Shown: piece after piece, positions 7,404 through 12,838 of the stretch
Layout of the letters: each line of letters begins with the position of its first letter
Numbering within the stretch: the first letter of the stretch is position 1
Assembly: GCA_027033525.1 (NCBI GenBank)
Contig: JALVLD010000095.1
Coordinates: 1 to 12,838, forward strand
DNA: 12,838 bases
Direction of reading: 5' to 3'
Source of the DNA: Candidatus Dojkabacteria bacterium
Lineage (GTDB): Bacteria; Patescibacteriota; Dojkabacteria; GCA-002793355
Translations under genes and position numbers: made by a program
Notes under the pieces: model-generated
Seen by the model: only the letters and a program-made list of their open reading frames with translations
Database searches by the model: none
What the model was told of the DNA's origin: nothing

Positions 7404-8510
7404 ATGCAACGAAGCGGAGCTGTTAGATTACCAATGCATTCGGGAAAAGCACCGGCGTGGTTGTTTTCTCGTATGGTTAAATTATCTTTACAAATAATAG
7501 AAATAATTGTTTCTGAATTCGGACGCGAAGAATTTTTAAAGCGTTTAGCAGACCCATTGTGGTTTCAAGCTTTAGGAAGTGTACTAGGATTTGATTGGCA
7601 TTCATCAGGGCTTACAACAACTACAACAGCAGCGATTAAACAAGCTTTAGATACTATTGGTAAAGATATTGGAATTTTTGCTGCAGGAGGAAAAGGCAAG
7701 TATGCGTTAGAGACCCCCAATCATATTTCAAATGCAGTTGAAAAGTTAAATTTGTCCAGTAATTTATTAAATCTTACTTACATAAGTCGTTTAGTTGCAA
7801 AAATAGATAATACGCTTATTCAAGATGGATATACTCTTTATCATCATTCCATATTTTTTACTAAAGATGGTAAATGGACTGTTATACAACAAGGTATGAA
7901 TACAGCAAATAGGTATGCACGTAGATATCATTGGATTTCAGTAATACGGAATAATAAAGATAAAGAATTAGGAAGGTTAATAGATAATCCAACGGATACA
8001 ATTATTGGAGTTTTAAAACATCCTATGGTACTTAATTTAACCGGAAAACAGAGCTCAAATACTCGGCAAATAATAATTGAGCTTTTGCAAAATCCTAAAA
8101 CCTTAATAAAAGAGTATAGTAAAATTTTTGACAAAAAGGTTTTTCCAAGACGTGAACCAATTATTCCCAGTCTAGATATTTTGCCTAAGAATTTTGCAAA
8201 AATAATTCTAAGTACATACGAGAGAGTGCCGAGCAATTTTAAAGACTTAGCATTGCAAAAAGGAATAGGCCCTAAAACATTTAGAGCCTTAGCTCTTATG
8301 GGCGAATTAATTTATGGTGTAAAAGCAGATTGGGAAGACCCTGTAAAATTCACATACGCACATGGTGGCAAAGATGGTTATCCTTATCCAATAAATTTAA
8401 AAGATTATGATAAATCAATTGCAATAATGGAACAATTAGCCTTTAAATTAAAGGATAAGAAAGCTAGAAATCAGGCAGTACGTGTGTTAAACTATTGGCA
8501 GCAAGTGTAA
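7404..8510 (+). CDS. DUF763 family protein
   Basis: 368 residues matching the DUF763 family throughout. The N-terminus RSGAVRLPMHSGKAPAWLF fits the family start, so this ATG is right. Signature blocks are FDWHSSG (63-69), AAGGKGK (93-99), YHHSIFFT (146-153), QQGMN (162-166), YARRYHW (171-177), and FTYAHGGKDGYPYPI (316-330). GIGPKTFRALALMGELIYG (287-305) resembles a helix-hairpin-helix DNA-binding turn. The family is known mainly from archaea and thermophilic or candidate-phylum bacteria and has no firmly established function. The conserved His/Arg/Asp clusters and HhH-like segment suggest a nucleic-acid enzyme, which is inference. It follows the SDR gene by 14 nt without its own promoter, so it is probably in the same operon. 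Confidence 0.9.
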   Translation: MQRSGAVRLPMHSGKAPAWLFSRMVKLSLQIIEIIVSEFGREEFLKRLADPLWFQALGSVLGFDWHSSGLTTTTTAAIKQALDTIGKDIGIFAAGGKGKYALETPNHISNAVEKLNLSSNLLNLTYISRLVAKIDNTLIQDGYTLYHHSIFFTKDGKWTVIQQGMNTANRYARRYHWISVIRNNKDKELGRLIDNPTDTIIGVLKHPMVLNLTGKQSSNTRQIIIELLQNPKTLIKEYSKIFDKKVFPRREPIIPSLDILPKNFAKIILSTYERVPSNFKDLALQKGIGPKTFRALALMGELIYGVKADWEDPVKFTYAHGGKDGYPYPINLKDYDKSIAIMEQLAFKLKDKKARNQAVRVLNYWQQV

Positions 8511-8521
8511 TATAGTTAAAA

Positions 8522-8527
8522 TATTAT
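8522..8527 (+). promoter_or_regulatory. Possible -10 box for the antiporter gene
   Basis: TATTAT (5 of 6 consensus) ends 10 nt before the ATG at 8538, close to the placement seen at other genes here. The sequence around it is very AT-rich, so chance is a real possibility. If real, the antiporter could be expressed apart from the upstream genes. Confidence 0.3.
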
Positions 8528-8537
8528 TAGTGCCTAG

Positions 8538-9590
8538 ATGTTTTTAAAAAAATTACCTGCAGGATATGGGAATTTAGCTATAGGTGTATTGTTGGCAGTT
8601 GCCATATTTTTACCTAGTAACCTTGCTGTTTTAAAATTTGTTTTTATTACTCTAGCTTTAGTTTTTGCATCATCCGCTTTAGGAGTCGCAACAGAAGAGC
8701 TTGCGGCATACTATTCTAGTGCGGTAAGTGGTTTTTTAAATGCAACTTTCGGAAATCTAGCAGAGTTGATTATAGGCTTTTTTGTAATAAAGAATGGCCA
8801 TGTGCTTTTAGCACAGGCTTCGTTGACAGGGTCTATTTTAAGTAATCTTGTATTGTTGGTCGGCCTTGCATTTTTTGTCGCGAGTATAAAGAGGAAATCG
8901 TTAAAGTTGGATATAAAACAAACAGATACTGTTACCACCATGCTACTTACTGGTGTATTGCTTTTGCTATTTCCATCTGTGTTATACATACTGCATGAGG
9001 AAAAATATACAGAGCCTATTAGCATTGCTGTGTCCTTAGTGTTGCTTGGGATTTATATATTATATTTGGTATTTTCTTTTGCTACCCATAAAGATTGGTT
9101 TTTAGAAGATAAGGCGAAGCAGAGGCCTTTGTTAAGTAAATCTCAGGCAGCATTGTTAATGGTGTTAAGCATAGCAATAATAGTGTTACTGAGTGAGAGA
9201 GTGTCGGCGATTATTGAATCGGTTGCCCATGCACTTAATCTGGGGGATTTGTTCATAGGTGCTATAATTTTAGGGTTTATAGGTAATGCCGCTGAGCATT
9301 TGTCGGTTGTGACATTGGCATCTAAGGGAAAACACGATTTTGTCTTATCTATCGCAATAGGAAGTGCGTTGCAAATAGCGATGTTTGTTGCCCCTATCTT
9401 GGTTTTAATATCGGCCTTTATGAATACCCCTATGACACTTGAATTCCTACCTATCGAGATTTTTTCAGTCTTGGTATCGGTGTTATTGGCCAATCAGATA
9501 GCTCTTGATAAAAGAGTTACTTGGTTCGAATCTGTACAATTGCTTGGGTTATACGTGATAATTGCCGTTGTGTTTTATTTCGCACGGTAG
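8538..9590 (+). CDS. Ca2+/H+ antiporter (CaCA superfamily, CAX/ChaA type)
   Basis: 350 residues, about the family's usual length, with around ten or eleven membrane helices. It exchanges cytosolic Ca2+ (possibly other cations) for protons at the cell membrane. The two inverted alpha-repeat signatures of the family are present: NATFGNLAELIIG (68-80, with acidic E76) and GFIGNAAEHLSVV (246-258, with E253). SGFLNAT before the first motif and GSALQIAMFVAP (275-286) after the second are also typical. A hydrophilic loop (about 183-202) separates the halves. The gap to the DUF763 gene is 27 nt and holds a weak -10-like box. It converges on uppS with 46 nt between stop codons. Which ion is carried is not certain from sequence. 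Confidence 0.92.
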   Translation: MFLKKLPAGYGNLAIGVLLAVAIFLPSNLAVLKFVFITLALVFASSALGVATEELAAYYSSAVSGFLNATFGNLAELIIGFFVIKNGHVLLAQASLTGSILSNLVLLVGLAFFVASIKRKSLKLDIKQTDTVTTMLLTGVLLLLFPSVLYILHEEKYTEPISIAVSLVLLGIYILYLVFSFATHKDWFLEDKAKQRPLLSKSQAALLMVLSIAIIVLLSERVSAIIESVAHALNLGDLFIGAIILGFIGNAAEHLSVVTLASKGKHDFVLSIAIGSALQIAMFVAPILVLISAFMNTPMTLEFLPIEIFSVLVSVLLANQIALDKRVTWFESVQLLGLYVIIAVVFYFAR

Positions 9591-9636
9591 GGGAAAATGG
9601 GCGCAAGCAATATAAGTACTGGTTTTGGCGGTGATA

Positions 9637-10347
9637 TTAATTGCCTCCGAATCTTCTTTGCCTGTTGTAATAATCCTTTATTGCTTTTTCAAATTCTTCT
9701 TGCGTAAAGTCCGGAAAATAAATATCTGTAAAATAAAGTTCTGCATATACGCCTTGAAAAGGATATAAGCCGCTTAAACGTTTTTCTCCTGAAGTTCTAA
9801 TAATTAAGTCCACAGGAGGGATATTAGGTGTATCTGTGTAAGGATAGAATGAATCAGGTGTTATGTCGGGGATTGCAAGCTTGCCATTTGCAACATCCTT
9901 AGCAATCTTTTGACAGGCTCTTACGATTTCGTCTTGTCCACCATAATCAAAACCTATTATTAAATACCGTTTGTCAAAATTTTTACTTATGTTTTCTGTC
10001 CGTTTTATAAGGTTAACGAAATTTTTAGGGAGTCGGTCTTTGCGACCTATGTGAATAAAGCGAATTTCGTGCTTAACAAGTTCTTTTTGATATTGTTTTA
10101 GTTGGTGCGAAAAAAGAGAGATTAAATATTTAACTTCATGTGGTGAGCGTTTTATCCAATTTTCTGTAGAAAGCCCCCACAAGGTTAGGTATTTGATGTT
10201 AAATTTACGTGCGGCTTTTAGTAGTTCAAGAGCCCGTTTAGCGCCTTGTCTATGGCCTTCAATAGTGGGTAATCCTCGAGCTTTTGCCCATCGTCTATTA
10301 CCATCCGGGATTATTGCTACATGTTGAAGTGGTTGAAGTTTACTCAT
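9637..10347 (-). CDS. uppS: Undecaprenyl diphosphate synthase (cis-prenyltransferase)
   Basis: Condenses isopentenyl diphosphate onto farnesyl diphosphate to make the C55 lipid carrier for peptidoglycan and other envelope polymers, at the inner face of the membrane. With the ATG at 10347 it has 236 residues. Family residues align one for one with E. coli UppS: D15 (D26) in HVAIIPDGNRRWA, H32 (H43), STENW (60-64), R184/R190/S192 in RTSGEKRLSG, E203 in AELYFT, and RRFGG at the end. DGNRRW instead of the bacterial DGNGRW recalls archaeal and eukaryotic members. The frame extends to a TTG at 10386, but that lies upstream of the TATAAT box (10375-10380) and before the conserved start, so I chose the ATG. 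The gene is divergent from terC and convergent with the antiporter. Confidence 0.95.
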   Translation of the reverse strand: MSKLQPLQHVAIIPDGNRRWAKARGLPTIEGHRQGAKRALELLKAARKFNIKYLTLWGLSTENWIKRSPHEVKYLISLFSHQLKQYQKELVKHEIRFIHIGRKDRLPKNFVNLIKRTENISKNFDKRYLIIGFDYGGQDEIVRACQKIAKDVANGKLAIPDITPDSFYPYTDTPNIPPVDLIIRTSGEKRLSGLYPFQGVYAELYFTDIYFPDFTQEEFEKAIKDYYNRQRRFGGN

Positions 10348-10374
10348 ATAGAAGTATGTTAAGTTATGTGTAGT

Positions 10375-10402
10375 ATTATAGAACAAACGCGTGGTGAGTA
10401 AA
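10375..10402 (-). promoter_or_regulatory. Promoter for uppS
   Basis: On the minus strand TATAAT (10380-10375) is a perfect -10 box, with TTTACT (10402-10397) as a 4-of-6 -35 box at a 16-bp spacing. The start point would be near 10368, giving a leader of about 20 nt to the ATG at 10347. A weaker CATACT lies 5 nt before that ATG. The promoter overlaps the region upstream of the divergent terC promoter. Confidence 0.6.
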
Positions 10403-10412
10403 AATTACGTAG

Positions 10413-10418
10413 TATAAT
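10413..10418 (+). promoter_or_regulatory. -10 box giving a leaderless terC mRNA
   Basis: A perfect TATAAT ends 6 nt before the ATG at 10425, so the expected start point falls on the A of the start codon. No convincing -35 hexamer is found at 16-18 bp. It sits back to back with the uppS promoter in a 77-bp intergenic region. Confidence 0.65.
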
Positions 10419-10424
10419 ATCAGT

Positions 10425-11288
10425 ATGCTTAATTTCGCTTTCTTAGTTATCCAAGTAATTTTTTTAGAAAGTGTGCTTTCAATTGATAATGCAATTGTTT
10501 TAGCCTCAATGGCTAGTAAGTTGCCTAAAGATAAGCCTATTCCAGTACCAAAAGCTTTAAATTTTTTAAAGCCTTTTTTGCAAAAAATATTTAAGCATCA
10601 GCAACATGCAGCAATGGAAGTTGGGTTGTTAGGTGCATATGTTGGTAGAGCAATCATGCTTCTTTTAGCGAGTTTTATTATAGAGTATCCAGTCTTAAAA
10701 ATTCTTGGGGCTTTATATTTAATCCATTTGGCATTTGAGAGTATGGGGCAAATGGCAGCAGAGCATATGGAATTAGTTGAAGAGGTTGAAGATGACGTAG
10801 CAGAGGTAGAAGAGCGCTTAGGTCTACTTAAAAGGGTTAAGCAGGCTAGTTTTTGGCAATCAGTATTAGCCATCGAGATGGCAGATTTAATCTTTAGTTT
10901 AGACAATGTTGTTGCAGTCGTGGCATTAAGTTCTAAATTTACATGGATTTTAGCTGGCGTTGTTATAGGCATTTTAATAATTAGGCTCTTTGCAGGATAT
11001 TTAATAAATATAATAGAAAAACATCCGTTATTAGGCTTAGCTGGGTATATTTTACTTTTAGTTATAGCAATAGAGCTTTTAGCAGATGTATTATTTGGTA
11101 TAGAGCTAGAAGATACAACAAAGTTTTTAATTTCATTTTCTATTGTATTGTTGACATTAGCATTTGAGTACCTACCTAGTGCTTTACAAAAAATACTTAA
11201 GGATTTTGCAGTAAAAATCGGTATAGTCTTGTATAAAGTAAATTACTTTTTAACTTTTAATTTTTTGCAGTTAAAGAAAAATAAGTGA
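10425..11288 (+). CDS. terC: TerC family integral membrane protein (metal-ion exporter)
   Basis: 287 residues with about seven membrane helices. TerC-family proteins such as Alx/MeeF/MeeY export Mn2+ and help load metal onto exported enzymes; the original name comes from tellurite resistance. Paired acidic motifs that bind the ion are visible: FLESVLSIDNAIVLA (13-27, with E15, D21, N22) and AIEMADLIFSLDNVVAV (149-165, with E151, D154, D160, N161). A cytoplasmic loop contains a very acidic stretch (EEVEDDVAEVEERL, 119-132). A second loop (about 32-62) is basic. The first helix begins almost at the start codon, matching a leaderless start at 10425. The next gene begins 25 nt after its TGA under its own -10 box. 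The exact metal is not shown by sequence. Confidence 0.88.
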   Translation: MLNFAFLVIQVIFLESVLSIDNAIVLASMASKLPKDKPIPVPKALNFLKPFLQKIFKHQQHAAMEVGLLGAYVGRAIMLLLASFIIEYPVLKILGALYLIHLAFESMGQMAAEHMELVEEVEDDVAEVEERLGLLKRVKQASFWQSVLAIEMADLIFSLDNVVAVVALSSKFTWILAGVVIGILIIRLFAGYLINIIEKHPLLGLAGYILLLVIAIELLADVLFGIELEDTTKFLISFSIVLLTLAFEYLPSALQKILKDFAVKIGIVLYKVNYFLTFNFLQLKKNK

Positions 11289-11299
11289 AGAGGCCGTGG

Positions 11300-11308
11300 T
11301 GTTATAAT
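11300..11308 (+). promoter_or_regulatory. Extended -10 promoter giving a leaderless mRNA for the gene at 11314
   Basis: TGTTATAAT is a perfect extended -10 element ending 5 nt before the ATG, so transcription should start on the start codon. The 9-mer is identical to that before the gene at 5919. No -35 hexamer is seen. Confidence 0.7.
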
Positions 11309-11313
11309 TAGAT

Positions 11314-11571
11314 ATGGCAAAATTTTGGTTTAAGTCCAAAAAATATGGCTGGGGAATCACTCCAATTTCGTGGGAAGGATGGTTAATTACAATTATGTTA
11401 GCAGTAGGTCTTATACTAATTGCTTGGATAGATGGCATGTTCAACCTAGATAAGTTACCGGAGCAGGAAGTATACAGAATTATTGCAAGATTTATATTCG
11501 ATAGCATTGTTTTGTCCATACTTACAATTTGTTTGGTCAAAAGAAGAGTTAAGGGAGATTTAGGGATTTAG
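11314..11571 (+). CDS. Small two-helix membrane protein, unknown function
   Basis: 85 residues. The N-terminus has an aromatic/basic motif (FWFKSKKYGWGITPISWEGWL, positions 4-24) that I recognise from small conserved membrane proteins in candidate-phylum genomes, without a known function. Two hydrophobic segments follow (about 24-41 and 57-75) with a short acidic loop (IDGMFNLDKLPEQE) between them, and a basic tail (KRRVKG). Reality as a gene is supported by the perfect extended -10 box 5 nt upstream. Its stop TAG overlaps the stop of the opposing EamA gene by 4 nt, so there is no room for a separate terminator between them. Confidence 0.8.
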   Translation: MAKFWFKSKKYGWGITPISWEGWLITIMLAVGLILIAWIDGMFNLDKLPEQEVYRIIARFIFDSIVLSILTICLVKRRVKGDLGI

Positions 11572-12428
11572 CCTACAATTCCTAACCCAACAATTCCAAT
11601 GAGCCCGATTATTAAGCCTATTTTTTGTTGAGTGTCCAATTTATCTTTAAATATTAATGAGGCAAGTACTACAAATAACAAAGGATATCCTGAGGATATC
11701 CCTACTACTATAGGAATAGGGGCAAGGGCAACGGCATAATTAAAGGCAAAAATTCCAAGCATGATTAGAAGTGCATTTAATAGTTGGAAAGTTTTTAGTT
11801 TAATTGTGGAAGGAGCCTTAAGAGGTATTTTTTTAAGTTTCAAGAATAGTATTCCTATAGGGAATGCTAACCACGTGGTGTATGCTGGGATAAACCAGCC
11901 TACAGAAGAGATTGGCACTTTAATAAAGGCATAATAAACTCCCCATAGTAAGCATGCCATAATTGAGTATGGTACGCCTTTGTCTTTTAATATTGTTTGC
12001 AATGAAATGCTTTGAAAATTAATGGATACAAGGATAATGCCAGCGAAAACAAGGAAGATTAAAAAAGCTGTTATGCTATTGAGTTTAGTATGTAAGAATA
12101 ATGCGGCTATTAAAATACTTACCACACCATAAGAAGCTGCAATAGTTCCATTAACAGAGGCATTTCCCTTATTAAGTGATTCGTATAACATCATAAATGG
12201 GAGTATCCCTATTATTGATAGGAGTACTAAAGTTACCAAGTGGGATTGTGGAATTGCTTGTAATTGTGGATGCATGAAAGGAACAATTAACGTGGCAACA
12301 ATTGCATTAATTAAAAAAATAAATACCGCCACAGAATAACCATTCGTCTTTCTTGCCACAATTCCCCCAAAAATATCAGCAGTCCCCCAGGCAATAAGAG
12401 CAACTACTGCAAGAACAACCCCTAGCAT
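11568..12428 (-). CDS. EamA/DMT-superfamily transporter
   Basis: 286 residues with ten predicted membrane helices arranged as two EamA repeats of about 140 residues, the standard size. The first repeat runs from LAVVALIAWGTADIFGG to FLVFAGIILVSI, and the second from GVPYSIMACLLWGVYYAFI to IGLIGIVGLGIVG. LIAWGTADI (11-19) and LLWGVYYAF (160-168) are the paired WG signatures at the start of each repeat. The start of TM9 has IPIVVGISSGYPLLFVVLA as expected for a DMT carrier. The family exports or imports small metabolites (amino acids, sugars, nucleotide-type compounds); the substrate cannot be read from sequence. The ATG at 12428 is supported by an extended -10 box 5 nt upstream. It ends in overlap with the small membrane protein gene. 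Confidence 0.92.
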   Translation of the reverse strand: MLGVVLAVVALIAWGTADIFGGIVARKTNGYSVAVFIFLINAIVATLIVPFMHPQLQAIPQSHLVTLVLLSIIGILPFMMLYESLNKGNASVNGTIAASYGVVSILIAALFLHTKLNSITAFLIFLVFAGIILVSINFQSISLQTILKDKGVPYSIMACLLWGVYYAFIKVPISSVGWFIPAYTTWLAFPIGILFLKLKKIPLKAPSTIKLKTFQLLNALLIMLGIFAFNYAVALAPIPIVVGISSGYPLLFVVLASLIFKDKLDTQQKIGLIIGLIGIVGLGIVG

Positions 12429-12433
12429 GGAAG

Positions 12434-12442
12434 ATTATAGCA
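12434..12442 (-). promoter_or_regulatory. Extended -10 promoter giving a leaderless mRNA for the EamA gene
   Basis: TGCTATAAT on the minus strand matches TGnTATAAT perfectly and ends 5 nt before the ATG at 12428, putting the expected start point on the start codon. There is no good -35 at the usual distance. Confidence 0.7.
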
Positions 12443-12612
12443 TTTTCAGTTTAATAAGTTTGTAAATTAGCTTCTTATGGGAGCTTGGTTAGATATTTGT
12501 AGAATTTCTAGGAATGTTTGCTATTTTTTAAATTTGTGGCTCATATTCAAGGTACACTTTAGAATTTTAGGGAATTTAATTATTAAAATCTTTGTAGAAA
12601 GTGAATCTGGTG

Positions 12613-12713
12613 TAAGGCAAAATAGCATAAGCTTGAAAGGTTATGTTTGCAAAGAGTTTTGTTTTACGTATAAAAAAATAAAATAGAGTATGAGGTAGTC
12701 TTGTTTTGCCTTA
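12613..12713. repeat. Perfect 10-bp inverted repeat with an 81-bp loop
   Basis: TAAGGCAAAA (12613-12622) is the exact reverse complement of TTTTGCCTTA (12704-12713). It could close a structured RNA, be a pair of regulator sites, or be chance in AT-rich DNA. The right arm lies about 27 bp upstream of the -10 box for the gene at 12755. Confidence 0.35.
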
Positions 12714-12737
12714 GATGACTTTGAGGTTTATTTTTTG

Positions 12738-12746
12738 TGTTAAAAT
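12738..12746 (+). promoter_or_regulatory. Extended -10 promoter for the partial gene at 12755
   Basis: TGTTAAAAT has the TGn extension and a 5-of-6 -10 hexamer, ending 8 nt before the ATG. This predicts a leader of about 2 nt. No -35 is evident. Confidence 0.5.
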
Positions 12747-12754
12747 CTTAACAT

Positions 12755-12838
12755 ATGCCAAAAAATATGCCACAAACTAATCGCACTTGGGTATTTTATC
12801 CTAAAACAGAAACACCTTTATCTGATGATGAGCTCGCA
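12755..12838 (+). CDS. 3'-truncated gene at the window edge, product unknown
   Basis: 28 codons starting MPKNMPQTNRTWVFYPKTET and reading through LSDDELA to the last base with no stop, so the gene continues outside the window. The ATG is chosen because of the extended -10-like element 8 nt upstream; a second ATG lies four codons in. The visible part is hydrophilic with no signal peptide or membrane helix. This is too short to assign a family. Confidence 0.55.
   Translation, partial: MPKNMPQTNRTWVFYPKTETPLSDDELA

Larger units (their letters stand above)
12429..12754. other. Noncoding AT-rich intergenic region
   Basis: These 326 bases separate the divergent EamA gene and the partial gene at the right edge. 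They hold the two promoters at the ends and a 10-bp inverted repeat (12613-12622 and 12704-12713). A 69-codon open frame (12477-12686) has no promoter, ribosome site or protein-like composition. I see no tRNA or other known RNA. Confidence 0.6.

Noticed and set aside
9591..9636. Terminator between the antiporter gene and uppS
   Set aside because: Only a weak stem with G-T pairs (GGCGGT/ATTGCC) that runs into the uppS stop and lacks a T-run was found.
5919..11288. TGA recoding to glycine, as in some candidate phyla
   Set aside because: Complete reading frames end naturally at TGA at 6644 and 11288, and no conserved domain is interrupted by an in-frame TGA.
12477..12686. 69-codon open frame in the right intergenic region
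   Set aside because: It has no ribosome site and no good -10 box, random-looking composition with many Cys/Phe/Ile residues, and nothing that resembles a domain.

Overview
The window is AT-rich bacterial DNA. Bases 1-5713 hold two very large convergent surface-protein genes. Bases 5919-12838 hold mostly small, tightly packed housekeeping and membrane genes. TGA ends at least two genes (5919-6644 and 10425-11288), so the standard code fits. No start codon has a well-spaced Shine-Dalgarno sequence, and several have a consensus -10 box only 5-10 nt upstream, which points to leaderless mRNAs. Membrane-anchored YadA-like heads without a beta-barrel anchor, together with the gene set (DUF763, TerC, EamA, a WF/YGWG small membrane protein), suggest a single-membrane lineage such as Patescibacteria/CPR. 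That assignment is an inference, because the window has no rRNA or ribosomal-protein marker.

Bases 1-1718 (+) are the 3' part of a surface protein: 58-residue beta-propeller-like (delta-60 type) repeats, a Gly-rich linker, an S74 intramolecular chaperone with its Ser/Lys pair, and a C-terminal beta domain. Bases 1853-5713 (-) encode a complete 1286-residue protein: an N-terminal membrane anchor, three Cys-paired WNG/YTAG repeats, about 45 YadA-like head repeats, an S74 chaperone, the same C-terminal beta domain and a Pro/Thr tail. I read it as a trimeric adhesin held by its N-terminus, opposite to classical trimeric autotransporters. The two genes meet tail to tail over a hairpin at 1741-1770.

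Bases 5714-5918 are a divergent promoter region. The adhesin side has a perfect TTGACA/TATAAT pair and the other side an extended -10. Rightward from 5919 come an unknown membrane-anchored protein, a short-chain dehydrogenase/reductase, a DUF763 protein and a Ca2+/H+ antiporter of the CaCA family, with gaps of 14-27 nt, so a shared transcript is plausible.

At 9637-11571 uppS (undecaprenyl diphosphate synthase, cell-wall lipid carrier) runs leftward and faces convergently into the antiporter. It diverges from a TerC-family metal exporter that is followed by an 85-residue two-helix membrane protein. That small gene overlaps an EamA/DMT transporter (-) by 4 nt at their stop codons. A noncoding stretch at 12429-12754 contains a perfect 10-bp inverted repeat. 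The first 28 codons of an unidentified gene run off the right edge.

The points most worth following are the N-terminally anchored S74 adhesin design shared by two neighbouring genes, and the recurrent -10-to-ATG spacing that predicts leaderless transcription.
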